Under the pieces are notes generated by a model. It saw only the letters and a list, made by a program, of their open reading frames with translations. It was not told the DNA's origin and searched no databases. From positions 2,294,001 to 2,358,000 of the forward strand of contig JAGMVK010000003.1 of NCBI GenBank assembly GCA_020747065.1: 64,000 nucleotides of DNA, in the 5' to 3' direction. Numbering within the stretch: position 1 is the first letter of the stretch; the number at the start of each line of letters is the position of its first letter. The DNA is from Cadophora sp. MPI-SDFR-AT-0126. Lineage: Eukaryota > Ascomycota > Leotiomycetes > Helotiales > Ploettnerulaceae. The translations under genes were made by a program, and so were the position numbers. This document shows positions 1-11,253 of this stretch, in pieces.

Positions 1-1845
1 TATGAATGGAATATGTCCGTCGAGTAAATATGATTTTCAATCGTCGGCGATGGATATGTTGCGAGAGAGAGAGAGAATGTGATGACCAGGACGCGGTCCG
101 TTGGGATGATTTGTTGTATGTACTGTATTGGTGCAGTGTAGTGTGAAATCTTCAGATATCGAGGGAATGTTGATGGATGTCGAAAAAGGAGTGTCGAACA
201 ACCAGGTTCAGAAGGAGTGAATATGAGTGCTGGCGCGCAAATCGACCCGGCGATGCTGATACTATTGATGATGCTGCTGCTTGGATGAGCAAGAAAACGT
301 GTTGAGGAAGAAGATAAAAGAGGTGAGCAGCAGCAGAAGAGAATCCTTCTCGCTGGCGCTGCGATGGTGTCCATGCATATGCATGGTGCTCGGGAAAACA
401 GCAGGGAGAACGATCAACGGACGGGCTAAGGGATCCTCCACCCCTGGCCTGTCTTCTTCCACGCGTTGCTTTTTGGCTGGCCCGAGGAGGGGCCAGAGGC
501 GTGAATAGGCTCAATTGTGCAAAACTTGTGGATAATCCGGGCACAATTCCAGCCAATAACGGGCTTTCTGAACTCTAGCTGTGCTGTTGGTGGCACGCCG
601 GGCTTGTCGTCGCGATGCTAAGTTTATCTTCTAGGCCCAACGCAGCAATCTAACAGAATCTAAGCGGAAGGTGTTTTTTGCAGTTTTTGCTTGTGCGGCG
701 CCCGCTTCTCGACCTTCCCCAAATTGATTCGTTTCTCCTGAAGCGGTGGATCAGAACAAGGGCCCCCAGGTCTCAAGCTGACGAATGATAAGATCTGCCG
801 CTGGCCAAAAGCCGAAACAGACCAGCAGGGAGGGCTGAATGTGAGAGCTGTCATTGGCGCATCATCCCATGTTTGCAGTTTCAAGCAGAAAGGCTGTCAG
901 ACCAGTCAATCATCGAAGGACGGCTCAGATCGCCAGGCACGGGGGAGGGATTCAATGCTTGCGCGCGCGATGAAAGTCCGAGTTGGCCACCGACGTTGAC
1001 GGACGATTTCAGGGGTAATTATTGCAAGCGAGCGCTCTCAAGTCCCAAAGAGCACTCCATGTCCAAGTTGCGGCAGCACTCAAAATGTCATCTGTGGTTC
1101 TCACAACTGCTTCCACAGGGCCTCAATACCCTGAATAGAACAGTATGGAACCAAATTGGGAAGCAGTGGAGCTGACCAGGTAGCCAGAAATTTCCTCCGA
1201 TCTCCAGTCTTCGAATTCATGCAGCTGGTGCCGGGCCAAGCAACCGGCAGCCCAAACTCAGAATCGACCAAAAGATACTTTCAGAATCAACAGACTCCGC
1301 AGTTCAAGCGCACATGAACTCACTTCTGGCGCCGACATCACCTTCATCGCCGATTAAAACCTCACGTTGATGATTAGAAAATCTCGAGCTCTCCATCACC
1401 TCGGCGTCAGGGATGGTGTAAGATCCCCACTTGCATTGCGATGAAGGCGGCTTTGCATTGACTGGCGATGAGATGAACTGCTGAAGATCCTCATGCATTT
1501 CGTCAGTGCGTGGAAGGCGCTGAGCATCACACAACCCCTCCACACCAACAACCACTCTTTTGTGGGGAGATCGTGACTTCTGTCAATGCACTCTGCCATG
1601 AACGTCTAGATTGAGATGACCCTCGAATTCGGACATTATATTTATCTCGTAGTAGCTATATAAGCGACCTCGTCCCATTACGCAAGTCTATGATCGCTGC
1701 ACCAGGAGATCTCATGCCTTCTTCTCGGGTAACACCCTCGTGGCCATAGAGTCTTGACAGAGGAGATCATGCCGACCGTTTGACATATACAGTATAAACG
1801 GATTTTCATTTTCCGTCCAATCCCAATGCCATCAATGTTCAACGC
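1..1845. other. Gene-free left edge
   Basis: No open frame here has recognisable domains or consistent splice signals; the longest is about 134 codons and low in complexity. A GA-dinucleotide run lies near 63-75. A TATATAA-like box lies near 1661-1667 on the + strand, but it points at the 3' end of the following minus-strand gene, so it has no evident gene to serve. The stretch probably holds 3' flanking sequence of PWP1 plus regulatory DNA of a gene beyond the left edge. Confidence 0.5.
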
Positions 1846-3591
1846 TCAGTCTTCGTCCATTGACTCCCAACCTTCACCCTTTCCTTCCCCAGTTTCATCG
1901 GCGCCATCATCCGATTCCGAATCACTGCTGTCATTCTGTACGCCTACCAATCTTTCCTTAATTTCTCCATCCACCGGTGCCACTCTGTCCGCGAATGCTC
2001 TCCTCACTGCTGGATTTGTAGAAGTGTCCTGCACTTTTGTATCAGTAAGTGTTTTGAACGTTGGAAAAAGAAAACCTACCCAAATCTGGACAACACCTTT
2101 GCTGCCTGCCACTGATAACCTGAAACCGACTTCCTCATCCGGTGCAAATGTAGTTGAAAAGACTTTGCCAACGTCCAGATCTCTCGAGACTACCATAGAT
2201 GGGCCAGACGGCTGGATATTCCATAGCTTCACCTGCTTGTCTGTTGATCCAGTTGCCATGAATCCAGGAATGATGGGATTGATATCGAAGGCTGAAACTG
2301 ATTCGTCATGTGCCTGCAAAATCCAGACTGGTTTACTCGTAGCCGGATTAGACGGAGCCTTCCGTATATCGTGGTAGTGGATTATCCCATCCTCAGTCGA
2401 TATGTAGAAGAAATTCGGATTGTGCGGATCCCACCTTACGGTCTCAACATCACTCTCCACACCCCAGGTCGGAGCTTTGGCGTCTGGCGCTCTCATATCT
2501 GCAGCAACCACCGTCCGATCGTAGCTTCCGCTCAATAGAACCGTTGATTCCTTTGGATGCCATGCCAATGAACATACTTTATCGGTGTGGTATGTGTATG
2601 ACTTGGCGCACTTGGTGGTGTTGAGATCCCATAGCTTGACAGTCTTGTCCGCGGAAGAAGAGGCCAATAGATTTCGATGATGTCTATTGGCGGCAAGGGA
2701 CAGAACCGAGTCCACATGGTAGTCATCATTGGCCTTCTTTGACTTCTTTTTCTTCTTCTTTTTCTTCTTCTCTTCCGTCCCATCATTTTTACCCTCCCCG
2801 CCTTGTCCAAGAATCGCATTGGGGTACATGCAATCAATAGTATCCAGGTCCCAGATTTCAATGTCAGGGTCGAAAGTTCCCACGGCCACAAAGTTTGCTC
2901 GGGAATCCTTGTCCACATTCGATTTGCCAACTGGGAGATCTAGCCATTCCACACAGAGAGGAATTGCTGGCAGCATGATATCGTGGTGTACATACAGGTT
3001 GTCGGCCTCATCTTCGTAGACGTAAATTTCCAGATGAGCTACCTCATCCTCAATTTTAGCAGCTAACAGCATATTGTCTGTTGCCAATATCTGAAGCTCC
3101 TCTCGGTCTTCGTCGTCTTCTTCGTTCTCCTTCATGGTTATATAGGGGTCGTCCTCGTTCGATTCGTGGTATGCCAAAGACTTGACGTTTCCGAACATTC
3201 CCATTCCAATTCCTTCTCCTTGCTGTTGTGGGTCATCCTCATCATCGTCATAGTGTTCTAAGTCATATTCCTTCAAGTCATCGTCCTCGTCCCTAATGGC
3301 CAATACAGTCAACAAATTAGAACACAACACGGACAATTCAACATACACTTTAGACTTGATTGTTTTGGAAGGAGCCTCATCCTCTGATCCATCATCCTCC
3401 TCCATGGCAGCATCGCCATTTTCGTCGGCGACTTCCTTTCGCGCATCCTCCAAATCCTCATTCGCATCGTCGAGCTGGAGCTTCGCGAGTTCTGCGATGC
3501 GCTGAAATTCTTCCTCGTCAAAGGTGTACTTAGTAGGAAAAGGAGCTGCAAATCCACGAGGGACCCATGTTGTAGCTGTGATCATCGACAT
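1846..3591 (-). CDS. PWP1: Periodic tryptophan protein 1 homolog, WD40 ribosome-biogenesis factor
   Basis: WD40-repeat nucleolar protein needed for pre-rRNA processing and 60S assembly in yeast. The frame is open from ATG 3591 to TGA 1846, but two in-frame introns are evident. One is at 3293-3346 (54 nt, GTATGT...TTAG with CTAAT branch site). The other is at 2029-2079 (51 nt, GTAGGT...GCAG); its removal restores the family-typical join QIW-DTSTNPAVRRAF. The spliced product is about 546 aa. Visible features are the N-terminal TTWVPRG segment, an acidic DEDDDLKEYDLEHYDDD region, WD repeats (for example KTVKLWDLNTTKC, QVKLWNIQ), a lysine run after the first repeats (encoded by the CTT-rich + strand near 2743-2772), and an acidic C-terminus. 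It is transcribed divergently from PRP16 across 223 bp. Identity is near certain; exact splicing is inferred. Confidence 0.93.
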   Translation of the reverse strand: MSMITATTWVPRGFAAPFPTKYTFDEEEFQRIAELAKLQLDDANEDLEDARKEVADENGDAAMEEDDGSEDEAPSKTIKSKVYVELSVLCSNLLTVLAIRDEDDDLKEYDLEHYDDDEDDPQQQGEGIGMGMFGNVKSLAYHESNEDDPYITMKENEEDDEDREELQILATDNMLLAAKIEDEVAHLEIYVYEDEADNLYVHHDIMLPAIPLCVEWLDLPVGKSNVDKDSRANFVAVGTFDPDIEIWDLDTIDCMYPNAILGQGGEGKNDGTEEKKKKKKKKKSKKANDDYHVDSVLSLAANRHHRNLLASSSADKTVKLWDLNTTKCAKSYTYHTDKVCSLAWHPKESTVLLSGSYDRTVVAADMRAPDAKAPTWGVESDVETVRWDPHNPNFFYISTEDGIIHYHDIRKAPSNPATSKPVWILQAHDESVSAFDINPIIPGFMATGSTDKQVKLWNIQPSGPSMVVSRDLDVGKVFSTTFAPDEEVGFRLSVAGSKGVVQIWVGFLFPTFKTLTDTKVQDTSTNPAVRRAFADRVAPVDGEIKERLVGVQNDSSDSESDDGADETGEGKGEGWESMDED

Positions 3592-3814
3592 TTCGTTTAT
3601 TGTGGCTTGCTGCCGTATGCTAGACAGAGTCGCAATTTAACTTCTTGAAATCCAATCCGATGGACTTTTTTTTTCTGCGACCCCGCTGGCGATTAGCGAT
3701 AAGAAGCGGGAGCCAGTCCCCATCCAGAGCTAGCCTGTCACCCGTACTTTTCAGGCGTCTTTAATTTCGAGTGGACCGATCTAAGTAAACATCAGCACTT
3801 CAATAACCCGCAAG
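3592..3814. promoter_or_regulatory. Bidirectional promoter between PWP1 and PRP16
   Basis: Only 223 bp separate the two start codons of the divergent genes PWP1 and PRP16. The interval contains a T-rich tract near 3666-3675 (A-rich for the minus-strand gene). Both promoters and 5' leaders must fit here. No TATA box is evident, as is usual for housekeeping genes. Confidence 0.6.
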
Positions 3815-6814
3815 ATGGCCAGAGATGACGGAGAGACAAGCTCCAAGCGGCGCAAGTTAGATTTTAACCCTCTACGATCCGATGACAGGTTCGCAGTTCC
3901 TGCCAGGCCCTTAACGAATCGCAATGGGCCTCCAGGCTCGAGTGCATCTCGGTCCCAAAGCCGTCTGGGAAATGGCTCGAGGTCGTCAACTCCACGCTCG
4001 CAGTCGCAATACCCTGCCACGCCTCGTCAGCAAGAGTTCGATGGACCTGAGCCATCTGTGAGCGAAGAAGACTCTAAGGCGCTCGACAGAGACTGGTACG
4101 CTGGAGATGAGTTCGGACATGTGTTCGGGGAAGATGAACATAATCCGTTCTCGAGCTACGACAACTCCTGGGCTGACCAGCAGCAGGAGGCGGCTCTGGT
4201 AGAGAAGAAGACAGGGAAACGAATGAGTGCCCGTGCGACTCAGAAGCAGAAAGATGTCGACGCTTGGGAGACAAACCGAATGCTCACGTCAGGAGTGGCA
4301 CAGCGAAGAGATATGGGAGATGATTTCGAGGATGATGAAGAGGCAACGAGGGTACATTTATTGGTCCACGACCTCAAACCTCCCTTTTTAGACGGAAGAA
4401 CCGTCTTCTCCAAGCAGTTGGAACCAGTCCCTGCAGTTAGAGACAACCAAAGTGACATGGCTGTCTTCAGTCGAAAGGGGAGTAAGGTGGTGAAGGAAAA
4501 GCGGCAACAGAAGGAAAGGCAAAAGCAAGCGCAAGAAGCAACAAAGATGGCTGGTACTGCTTTGGGAAATCTCATGGGTGTCAAGGAGGAGGAAGGCGAC
4601 AGCGCCGCACCTATTCCTGGGGAAGATGAGAATCAGGGCAACAGCAAATTCGGTCAACATATGAAGAAGAACGAGGGAGCAAGCAACTTCAGTCAGAGTA
4701 AATCACTGAAGGAACAAAGAGAATTTTTGCCTGCTTTTGCTGTGCGAGAAGACCTGCTGAGAGTGATCAGAGATAATCAGGTTGTCATCGTGGTAGGCGA
4801 GACTGGTTCAGGGAAAACAACTCAACTCACACAGTTTCTATACGAAGATGGATACGCCAGGCTGGGGATGATCGGTTGTACGCAACCCAGAAGAGTGGCA
4901 GCCATGAGTGTAGCCAAGCGAGTAAGCGAGGAGATGGAGTGCAAACTCGGCGGCACTGTTGGCTATGCCATTCGTTTTGAAGACTGCACGAGCAGGGAAA
5001 CCGCCATAAAATATATGACTGACGGTGTGCTTTTGAGAGAATCTCTTAATGAGCCTGATCTTGATCGTTACTCCTGTGTTATCATGGACGAGGCTCACGA
5101 AAGAGCCCTTAACACCGATGTTCTCATGGGGCTATTTAAGAAGGTGTTAGCTCGGCGGAGGGACCTCAAGCTTATTGTGACATCGGCAACGATGAACTCA
5201 AAACGCTTTTCAGATTTCTACGGCGGAGCTCCTGAGTTCTTCATTCCTGGACGAACCTTTCCGGTCGATATCATGTACCATCGATCACCAGTTGAAGACT
5301 ATGTCGACCAGGCAGTCCAGCAAGTTCTCGCTATCCATGTGTCACAGGGAGCTGGTGATATCTTGGTCTTCATGACGGGACAGGAAGACATTGAAGTGAC
5401 CTGTGAATTGGTTCAAGAGCGCCTCAATGCGCTTAATGACCCGCCAAAGCTAAGTATCCTACCAATCTACAGTCAAATGCCTGCAGATCTCCAGGCAAAG
5501 ATCTTTGACAAAGCTGCTCCAGGTGTCAGAAAAGTCATCGTTGCAACAAACATTGCAGAGACCAGTCTGACTGTGGATGGAATTATGTATGTGGTCGACG
5601 CCGGCTACTCTAAACTCAAGGTTTACAACCCCAGAATGGGCATGGATACCCTGCAAATCACACCTATCTCGCAAGCCAACGCCTCCCAAAGAGCTGGTCG
5701 CGCTGGACGCACAGGGCCTGGAAAGGCTTATCATCTTTTTACCGAAGCTGCTTTCAAAGATGAGATGTACATTCAAACAATTCCCGAAATACAGCGAACG
5801 AACCTCGCCAACATCGTCTTGCTTTTGAAGTCTCTAGGAGTCAAAGACCTCCTAGACTTCGACTTTATGGACCCTCCACCTCAGGATACGATCACAACGT
5901 CTCTGTTCGATCTCTGGGCACTGGGAGCTCTGGATAACATTGGTGATCTGACCGAAATTGGCTCAAAGATGACGGCTTTCCCTATGGACCCATCTCTAGC
6001 CAAGCTACTGATCACATCAGAGGATTACGGCTGCAGTGAGGAGATGCTCACTATCGTGTCCGTGTTATCAGTTCCCAGTGTCTTCTACAGACCTAAAGAA
6101 CGCCAAGAAGAATCCGATGCGGCTCGTGAGAAATTCTTCGTTCCAGAGTCTGATCATTTGACTTATCTTCACGTTTACTCGCAATGGAAATCAAACGGCT
6201 ATTCTGATGCCTGGTGTACTCGTCACTTCTTACATCCCAAATCTCTTCGCCGCGCAAAAGAGATCAGAGAGCAGCTATTAGATATCATGAAGATGCAAAA
6301 AATGACCATGGTCAGCTGCGGCACGGATTGGGATGTCATCAGAAAGTGTATCTGCTCTGGATACTATCACCAGGCCGCCAAGGTCAAAGGCATTGGAGAA
6401 TATGTCAACCTAAGAACCAGTGTAACAGTCCAACTGCATCCCACGAGTGCCCTTTATGGTCTGGGATATCTTCCTGATTACGTGGTTTATCACGAACTCA
6501 TCTTGACCTCGAAAGAATACATGTCAACCGTAACATCGGTCGATCCCAAATGGCTTGCTGAGCTCGGAGGCGTCTTTTACTCCGTCAAGGAGAAGGGTTA
6601 TTCATCACGAGAAAAGCGTGTAACTGAAACTGAATTCAATAGGAAAATGGAGATCGAGGCAAAGATGGCCGAGGACAAGCTCCGAGAGCAGAAAAGATTG
6701 GAGATTGAGAGCATGAAAACGGCCAAGAAGCCAACCGGTACGGCTGTGAAGAAGATTGCTTCACATGGGGCGGTCAAACGGCCTGTTGGGAAGCGGCCAG
6801 GTCGTGGGTTTTGA
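3815..6814 (+). CDS. PRP16: Pre-mRNA-splicing ATP-dependent RNA helicase PRP16 (DEAH box)
   Basis: DEAH-box spliceosomal ATPase that remodels the spliceosome after the first catalytic step (DHX38 in animals). Intronless 999-codon frame. Residues 1-300 form a charged, low-complexity N-terminal region. Helicase motifs follow: GETGSGKT (about 328-335), DEAH (425-428), SAT (457-459) and [13 protein letters not shown]. After them come the winged-helix, ratchet and OB-fold regions typical of the family. Diagnostic PRP16-type stretches are [34 protein letters not shown] and [20 protein letters not shown]; these separate it from PRP2, PRP22 and PRP43. The C-terminus is lysine-rich. The ATG at 3815 sits in a good fungal context (AAGATGG) just downstream of the shared promoter. 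It converges on the next minus-strand gene. Confidence 0.95.
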   Translation: MARDDGETSSKRRKLDFNPLRSDDRFAVPARPLTNRNGPPGSSASRSQSRLGNGSRSSTPRSQSQYPATPRQQEFDGPEPSVSEEDSKALDRDWYAGDEFGHVFGEDEHNPFSSYDNSWADQQQEAALVEKKTGKRMSARATQKQKDVDAWETNRMLTSGVAQRRDMGDDFEDDEEATRVHLLVHDLKPPFLDGRTVFSKQLEPVPAVRDNQSDMAVFSRKGSKVVKEKRQQKERQKQAQEATKMAGTALGNLMGVKEEEGDSAAPIPGEDENQGNSKFGQHMKKNEGASNFSQSKSLKEQREFLPAFAVREDLLRVIRDNQVVIVVGETGSGKTTQLTQFLYEDGYARLGMIGCTQPRRVAAMSVAKRVSEEMECKLGGTVGYAIRFEDCTSRETAIKYMTDGVLLRESLNEPDLDRYSCVIMDEAHERALNTDVLMGLFKKVLARRRDLKLIVTSATMNSKRFSDFYGGAPEFFIPGRTFPVDIMYHRSPVEDYVDQAVQQVLAIHVSQGAGDILVFMTGQEDIEVTCELVQERLNALNDPPKLSILPIYSQMPADLQAKIFDKAAPGVRKVIVATNIAETSLTVDGIMYVVDAGYSKLKVYNPRMGMDTLQITPISQANASQRAGRAGRTGPGKAYHLFTEAAFKDEMYIQTIPEIQRTNLANIVLLLKSLGVKDLLDFDFMDPPPQDTITTSLFDLWALGALDNIGDLTEIGSKMTAFPMDPSLAKLLITSEDYGCSEEMLTIVSVLSVPSVFYRPKERQEESDAAREKFFVPESDHLTYLHVYSQWKSNGYSDAWCTRHFLHPKSLRRAKEIREQLLDIMKMQKMTMVSCGTDWDVIRKCICSGYYHQAAKVKGIGEYVNLRTSVTVQLHPTSALYGLGYLPDYVVYHELILTSKEYMSTVTSVDPKWLAELGGVFYSVKEKGYSSREKRVTETEFNRKMEIEAKMAEDKLREQKRLEIESMKTAKKPTGTAVKKIASHGAVKRPVGKRPGRGF

Positions 6815-7189
6815 TGTAGTATTCATAGAACGCATATGCAGACCTCTGGGCCTCGTTCAAAGGGAACTCTGATTTTACATCTTTGCTTGAATAATAGTCG
6901 CACCGTGAGATGTATGCCAACATTTGCTTTGAATTGTTCGCAGGAAAGCAGGATCAAGCAGATACTTAGCTGCTTGCCATTTCCCATTCCTAAATCTGAT
7001 GAAATGACATGGGCAACTCTCCATCAAGATGACTCGAATTTCCAAATACCCTCGGCTTTTGTACGAGCTCTTCGACAGCTAAGTGACACTGCTTGCCCAT
7101 CCTCCAGTAGAAGTCTCTCCTCGCGTCGCTAAAATCCCAAATCATCAAAACTCCAAGCGAAAGCAAACCAGAAAAACAGTAGAGGAGCA
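6815..7189. other. Convergent 3' intergenic region
   Basis: It lies between the stop codons of PRP16 (+) and the hypothetical gene (-), so it should contain both 3' UTRs and poly(A) signals. Short open frames here show no domain or splice evidence. AT-rich patches are compatible with termination, but no specific site can be assigned. Confidence 0.5.
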
Positions 7190-8474
7190 TCAAGTAATAC
7201 TCCCATCCAAGCTCTCGTCGTCAATCTGGTCAATTCTGTCATCTGCAGCCTCCATATCAGTCAGATCCCTCAACTCGCGCAAAATCTCCTCACAGCCACG
7301 CCGAGCCCATTCATCATCAAGCCACTCGCACAGCTTCAATGCAGCATGAGCAACATGAATGCCTGTAGTAGTAGCATCGCGGACATCGTCACCTACTTCG
7401 CCCTGTCCCAAGCTGATCACTTCACATTCCATACCCTGAGCGACGACCATACTCCACGCGTATAGATTCCGCATAGCTTGCACGGCGTCCGCTTCAGCTC
7501 TATGTGGTGCGACGCCATCACTCCGTGCCCGGCGCCACATGTGCGTTGAAATATCGCGGATATTGTCCATCAACGTACGTCGTCCGCGATTAGAACGGCC
7601 TAGGGCTCGACCACTACGGTGGGCTGGATATGGGTGATGGTGAGAGCCGTGAATGCGGGTAACGACGGAGCTGATTCTGTTTGTGACGAGTCGGGGGAAG
7701 GAGGCCGCGGATGTAGGTGCTGGTTGCATCCATGCAGATGTGATACAGGGAGTTGAGGCGGTAGTAGCGTTCTTCGCCGACGCTGAAAGGGGGGCGAAGA
7801 GTGCTATCTGAACTGATGGAGCTGAAGGAGTTATTTGAGCGAGTAGTGGAGCTGTGTGGAGGTGTCACCATGGGATGGTCGAAGTCGTTGCCCGAGCTGG
7901 CCTTGGCAGCTGTTGACTTTTGTCTAGTGGTTGCTTGAGTGCTCGATGTTGAAGGGCGGTTCAGAAAGTCGTTGACTGATAGGCGAGTGTATGGACGAGC
8001 GGCGTTGTAAGCTGCTGTTGCGAGTTGAACCGGGAAGGAGGCTTGTGTCATTCTCTCGTCTGGGTTGTAAGAGCACGTATGGGGCAGCGAGCTGGCTCTA
8101 ATACCAGGTGCGCGACCCTCATACTGACTGGGGCTTCGTAAGAGGTCTGGCGATGTCATCACCGTGTCTTCCATAGCAGCACTATTCAAGCCCACTTCAG
8201 TACGTAGGTCCCCGCGTTCATTCGTCCGAGGTTGGGTCGCTTGGCTTGTTGAGCTACGGATGTTAGAAGATGAAGCTTCCATCACTGCTATGGGAGGCAG
8301 GCGGTATGGCTGGCCTGGCTCTCTAACGGATCGACCAATACCAGAACGATAGTGGAAACCATGACGGAAGCCTCCGAATCTTTCATAGGTAGCGTTGGGT
8401 ACATGGATGAGATGGTCTGTTCCTAGTTTGGGGGCTTCTTGAGCGGTCGTTGTTGTCGTCGCCGTATCTCCACA
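7190..8474 (-). CDS. Unrecognised protein, two overlapping frames (frameshift or unusual intron)
   Basis: I do not recognise this protein. An upstream minus frame is open from about 8474 (in-frame TAA at 8475-8477) to a stop at 7614. It has no ATG before 8282, although the translated part before that ATG looks like protein (HVPNATYERFGGFRHGFHYR). The N-terminal half is Ser/Thr/Pro-rich and ends in a better ordered segment, RYYRLNSLYHICMDATSTYI. A second frame (+1 relative) then continues to TGA 7190 with LMDNIRDISTHMWRRAR, an Ala-rich helix pair and an acidic tail. The two frames overlap between about 7614 and 7730. A 40-nt or 43-nt GT...CAG intron ending near 7625 would join them but has weak donor sequences. 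The start codon is unresolved: either ATG 8282 or an unseen upstream exon. It converges on PRP16 and lies downstream of ARC40. Confidence 0.6.
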
Positions 8475-8740
8475 TTATGTAAACCGTGAATCGCATTTGC
8501 GAAATTCGAAGGAAATTGGGGACTGTGAGCAATAGTCAAAGTGTACTTAAGCTTCTAGACAAGATTCTTGACACCTTTATAGGTAGTCTACGATTGAAAG
8601 AATCAATATGAACATAAGCTGGATGCACTGGTGCTGTATGAAAGATGAGACAAATTAGGTGAGCCAAAAGGTGGGAAAGAAGGAGAAAGTTCGATTGCAG
8701 TATGAGTGAAATACACATCTGTTTTTCCGTGGATCTAATT

Positions 8741-9929
8741 CTAGGCGTTCCAGATGACAATTCTGCCATCAACGCCACTTGCTAGAAGATGTTAGTATTT
8801 TCTCAAGCGAACAGTTCAAAGAGACTTACTGCTGAATTTCCGGACAGCACCTCCGGATCCTTCATAGATACGTATGGTGCTGATCGTGTTTTGATGCACA
8901 GTCTTCAACTGAGTATCATCCTTAGTCTTTCCTTTCAAGTCCATCTGCTTGAACATATTGAAAGCAGACTCTTCTCTTGCATCGCCTAGTCCTGGTCTTC
9001 CCTTGGATTCCAATGATCCAGTGAGTTGCCAACCTCCTTCATTACCTTTGAAGCGGTACGCTTCACAATCGTAGCCAGCAGCAATTATTTCACTCTCTCC
9101 GTTCCAGATGAGACTCATGAAAGGCAGTAGTTGAGTACTGACACTGACAACTGCTCTTGGAGGCTGATCGGCACCATTCGGATAAACAACAGTAATACTG
9201 CTATCATGAGCCGCAAATGCAAGGGCATCTCCACTTGGTGAGAATGAAACAGCATGAACCCAGCCAGCCGAGTTGTTCAAGTACTCTCCGCAGACAGTGT
9301 TGAATGGAAGCCTTTCACCCCAAACTCCTGGCTCTGGTCTGGCATCCACACCTTTGATGAAGCTTGAGAATACTCTCGCATGAGCATCCGTTGAGCCGGC
9401 TGCTAGAAGGACTGAGTTTGGATGCCATGCTACCGTTGTGATCGTGCTTCGGATAGGCTTCTTAATATGCTTTGACACCCACCAGTCGTTCTCCTCCTCG
9501 AAGTAGCATATAGCAATAACCCGCGCTCCGGATCCAACGGCAAACTTGGTTTCGGAAGGAGACCAACGAACAAATGTAGCAGCACGGTTGATTCGAAGAA
9601 GAACGAGTGTGGGCTTATATCCAGTTGGCGATGGCTCCCACACCAGGGCATTTCTGTCTTCTCAATATTAGCATGGTCTATTAGTGTTCGGAACAATACG
9701 GCTAACCTTGTGAACAAGTGACAATTCGTCCGCTGTTCAGAGCAATATCAACACTGGTGACCGTCTTGTCGTGGCCCTTCAGCTCGTCCTTCAGCTTGAA
9801 TCCATTGCCTGTTCGTCCGTAGAGCTCAACACTTGTGTCCCGTGCTACAGCCAATGTCTGCTTGTCAGCAGAGAAGGAGTGGTCGGCAATGGGATGGTGG
9901 AAAAGGTGGTGGACTTCCGGAGCAGCCAT
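8741..9929 (-). CDS. ARC40: Arp2/3 complex subunit ARPC1/ARC40 (WD40)
   Basis: WD40 beta-propeller subunit of the Arp2/3 actin-nucleating complex, acting at endocytic actin patches. Three exons: 9707-9929, 8830-9657 and 8741-8781. The introns are 49 nt (9658-9706) and 48 nt (8782-8829). The spliced CDS is 1092 nt, 363 aa, in frame throughout. The first join restores TCSQ-DRNALVWEPSPTGY and the last gives KFSTSGVDGRIVIWNA, both typical of ARPC1. Other family hallmarks are FAVGSGARVIAICYFEEEND, AWHPNSVLLAAGSTD, the GWVHAV motif and the late loop with AFNMFKQMD. It starts 320 bp from the divergent U2B'' gene. Identity is very secure. Confidence 0.95.
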
Positions 9930-10249
9930 GTTGACTACTATGCTGTGATTGATAGGAGGAGCTCTCTACTATCAATGTATGGATGTTGGTTTCTGGTGTT
10001 TAGATGACGAGGAAGTGGGCTGTAAGAGCACTGTCAAGGATGGTGGGGTAGATTGGTACCTGAGGCCAATTGTGGAAGGCTGAAGCAGTGGGTGGATTGC
10101 GCGCTAAACCTTAATTTGGATCTCGAGGTCGAAATATATTTGTATTTACTTCAACCCCGCCAAAGGAAACTTTACACGTTGATCACCACCGGCCAACTCC
10201 AGCTATTTCCCCGCTTTATCACCAGAACCTGTTTTGAATCTTCGTCAAT
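9930..10249. promoter_or_regulatory. Bidirectional promoter between ARC40 and U2B''
   Basis: 320 bp between divergent start codons. The segment before the + strand gene is AT-rich with CCAACTCC/CCGCTTT pyrimidine patches close to the ATG at 10250, a common fungal start-site context. No strong TATA element was seen. Confidence 0.5.
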
Positions 10250-10997
10250 ATGTCTCGCGTTTCTGTAAGTTACAATTTCCCAGGTGTATGTTCACAGACG
10301 ATATTGACTTCTAAATCTAGGATGGAAAGGCACCAGGGCAGTCAGCCGCTGCGCGCAAAGGAACTGGCAACATCCCCTCATATGCCCCAAACCAGACTCT
10401 CTACGTCACCAATATTCCCTCGTCGAAAATCCAAAAGTCAGATCTGCGCATCTCCCTCTACATGCTTTTCTCTACCTACGGCCCTGTCCTCGACGTAGTA
10501 GCCCTCAAGACCATGAAGATGCGCGGCCAAGCTCACATTGTGTATCGAGATATACAAACGGCGACCCAGGCTATGAGAGCGTTGCAAGGATTTGAGCTGT
10601 TTGGAATGCAGATTGTGAGTTCAGCAACGAGAGAAGATCTCCCGGGCAGGGCTAATGTTGGTCTTTTTAGCAAATTCAATATGCAAAGTCGAAGTCGGAC
10701 GTCATCGCGAAGTTGGATGGTACATTCAGAATGCCCTCAGCAGCTGCAGGAGAAGTCACAGCAACGGAACTCCAGAAAAGCATTTTTGATGCGCCCCCAT
10801 CTGCCGCAACGTCAGCTCCAGCAACAGAAGGAACATTGAAGCCACCACCTGGACCAAGTGCTGATCAAACTATGGAGGATGCGAGAAGCCCAACAACGAG
10901 TGTAGCTGGTCAGAAGAGACGGCGAGACGAGGAAAGCGAGCCAGAGGAGGACAGTGAAGGCGATGTTGCTATGGACGAGGACAGTGATGAGGACTAG
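10250..10997 (+). CDS. MSL1: U2 small nuclear ribonucleoprotein B'' (MSL1-like)
   Basis: RNA-binding subunit of the U2 snRNP that binds U2 stem-loop IV together with U2A'. Three exons: 10250-10264 (15 nt, encoding only MSRVS), 10321-10614 and 10671-10997; introns of 56 nt each. The spliced product is 211 aa. It has one clear N-terminal RRM: RNP2 is TLYVTNIPSS and RNP1 is GQAHIVYRD, followed by the family-typical ALQGFELFGMQI-QIQYAKSKSDVIAKLDGTF. The C-terminal part lacks the second RRM of the human protein and is instead Pro/Ala-rich, then KRRRDEE and an acidic tail. The second intron interrupts the RRM exactly between the last strand and the QIQYAKS segment. It converges on ATG10. Confidence 0.93.
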
Positions 10998-11253
10998 ACT
11001 GGGCCTGAGATTTGAGTTCATTTTCGGTGTCTGGAGTTGAAGGAGGGATGGCTTCATAAGGAGCAGCATCAATGGTTGAGCGCTAATGTTGCACATAGCA
11101 GCGTGGGATAGAACAGCATTTCACGTATGATTTGAGTTACGTACAACGTAGTCGAGGGAGAATCATGGATGAGTGTGATTGTGGGAGGCATTGTTCTGAT
11201 TAACCTGACTGATTGATCATCTGGATCAAGTTGACCCGGATTTCCATGGATGC

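Noticed and set aside
1826..2377. 183-codon + strand frame
   Set aside because: Antisense shadow of PWP1, whose minus-strand reading has strong WD40 evidence.
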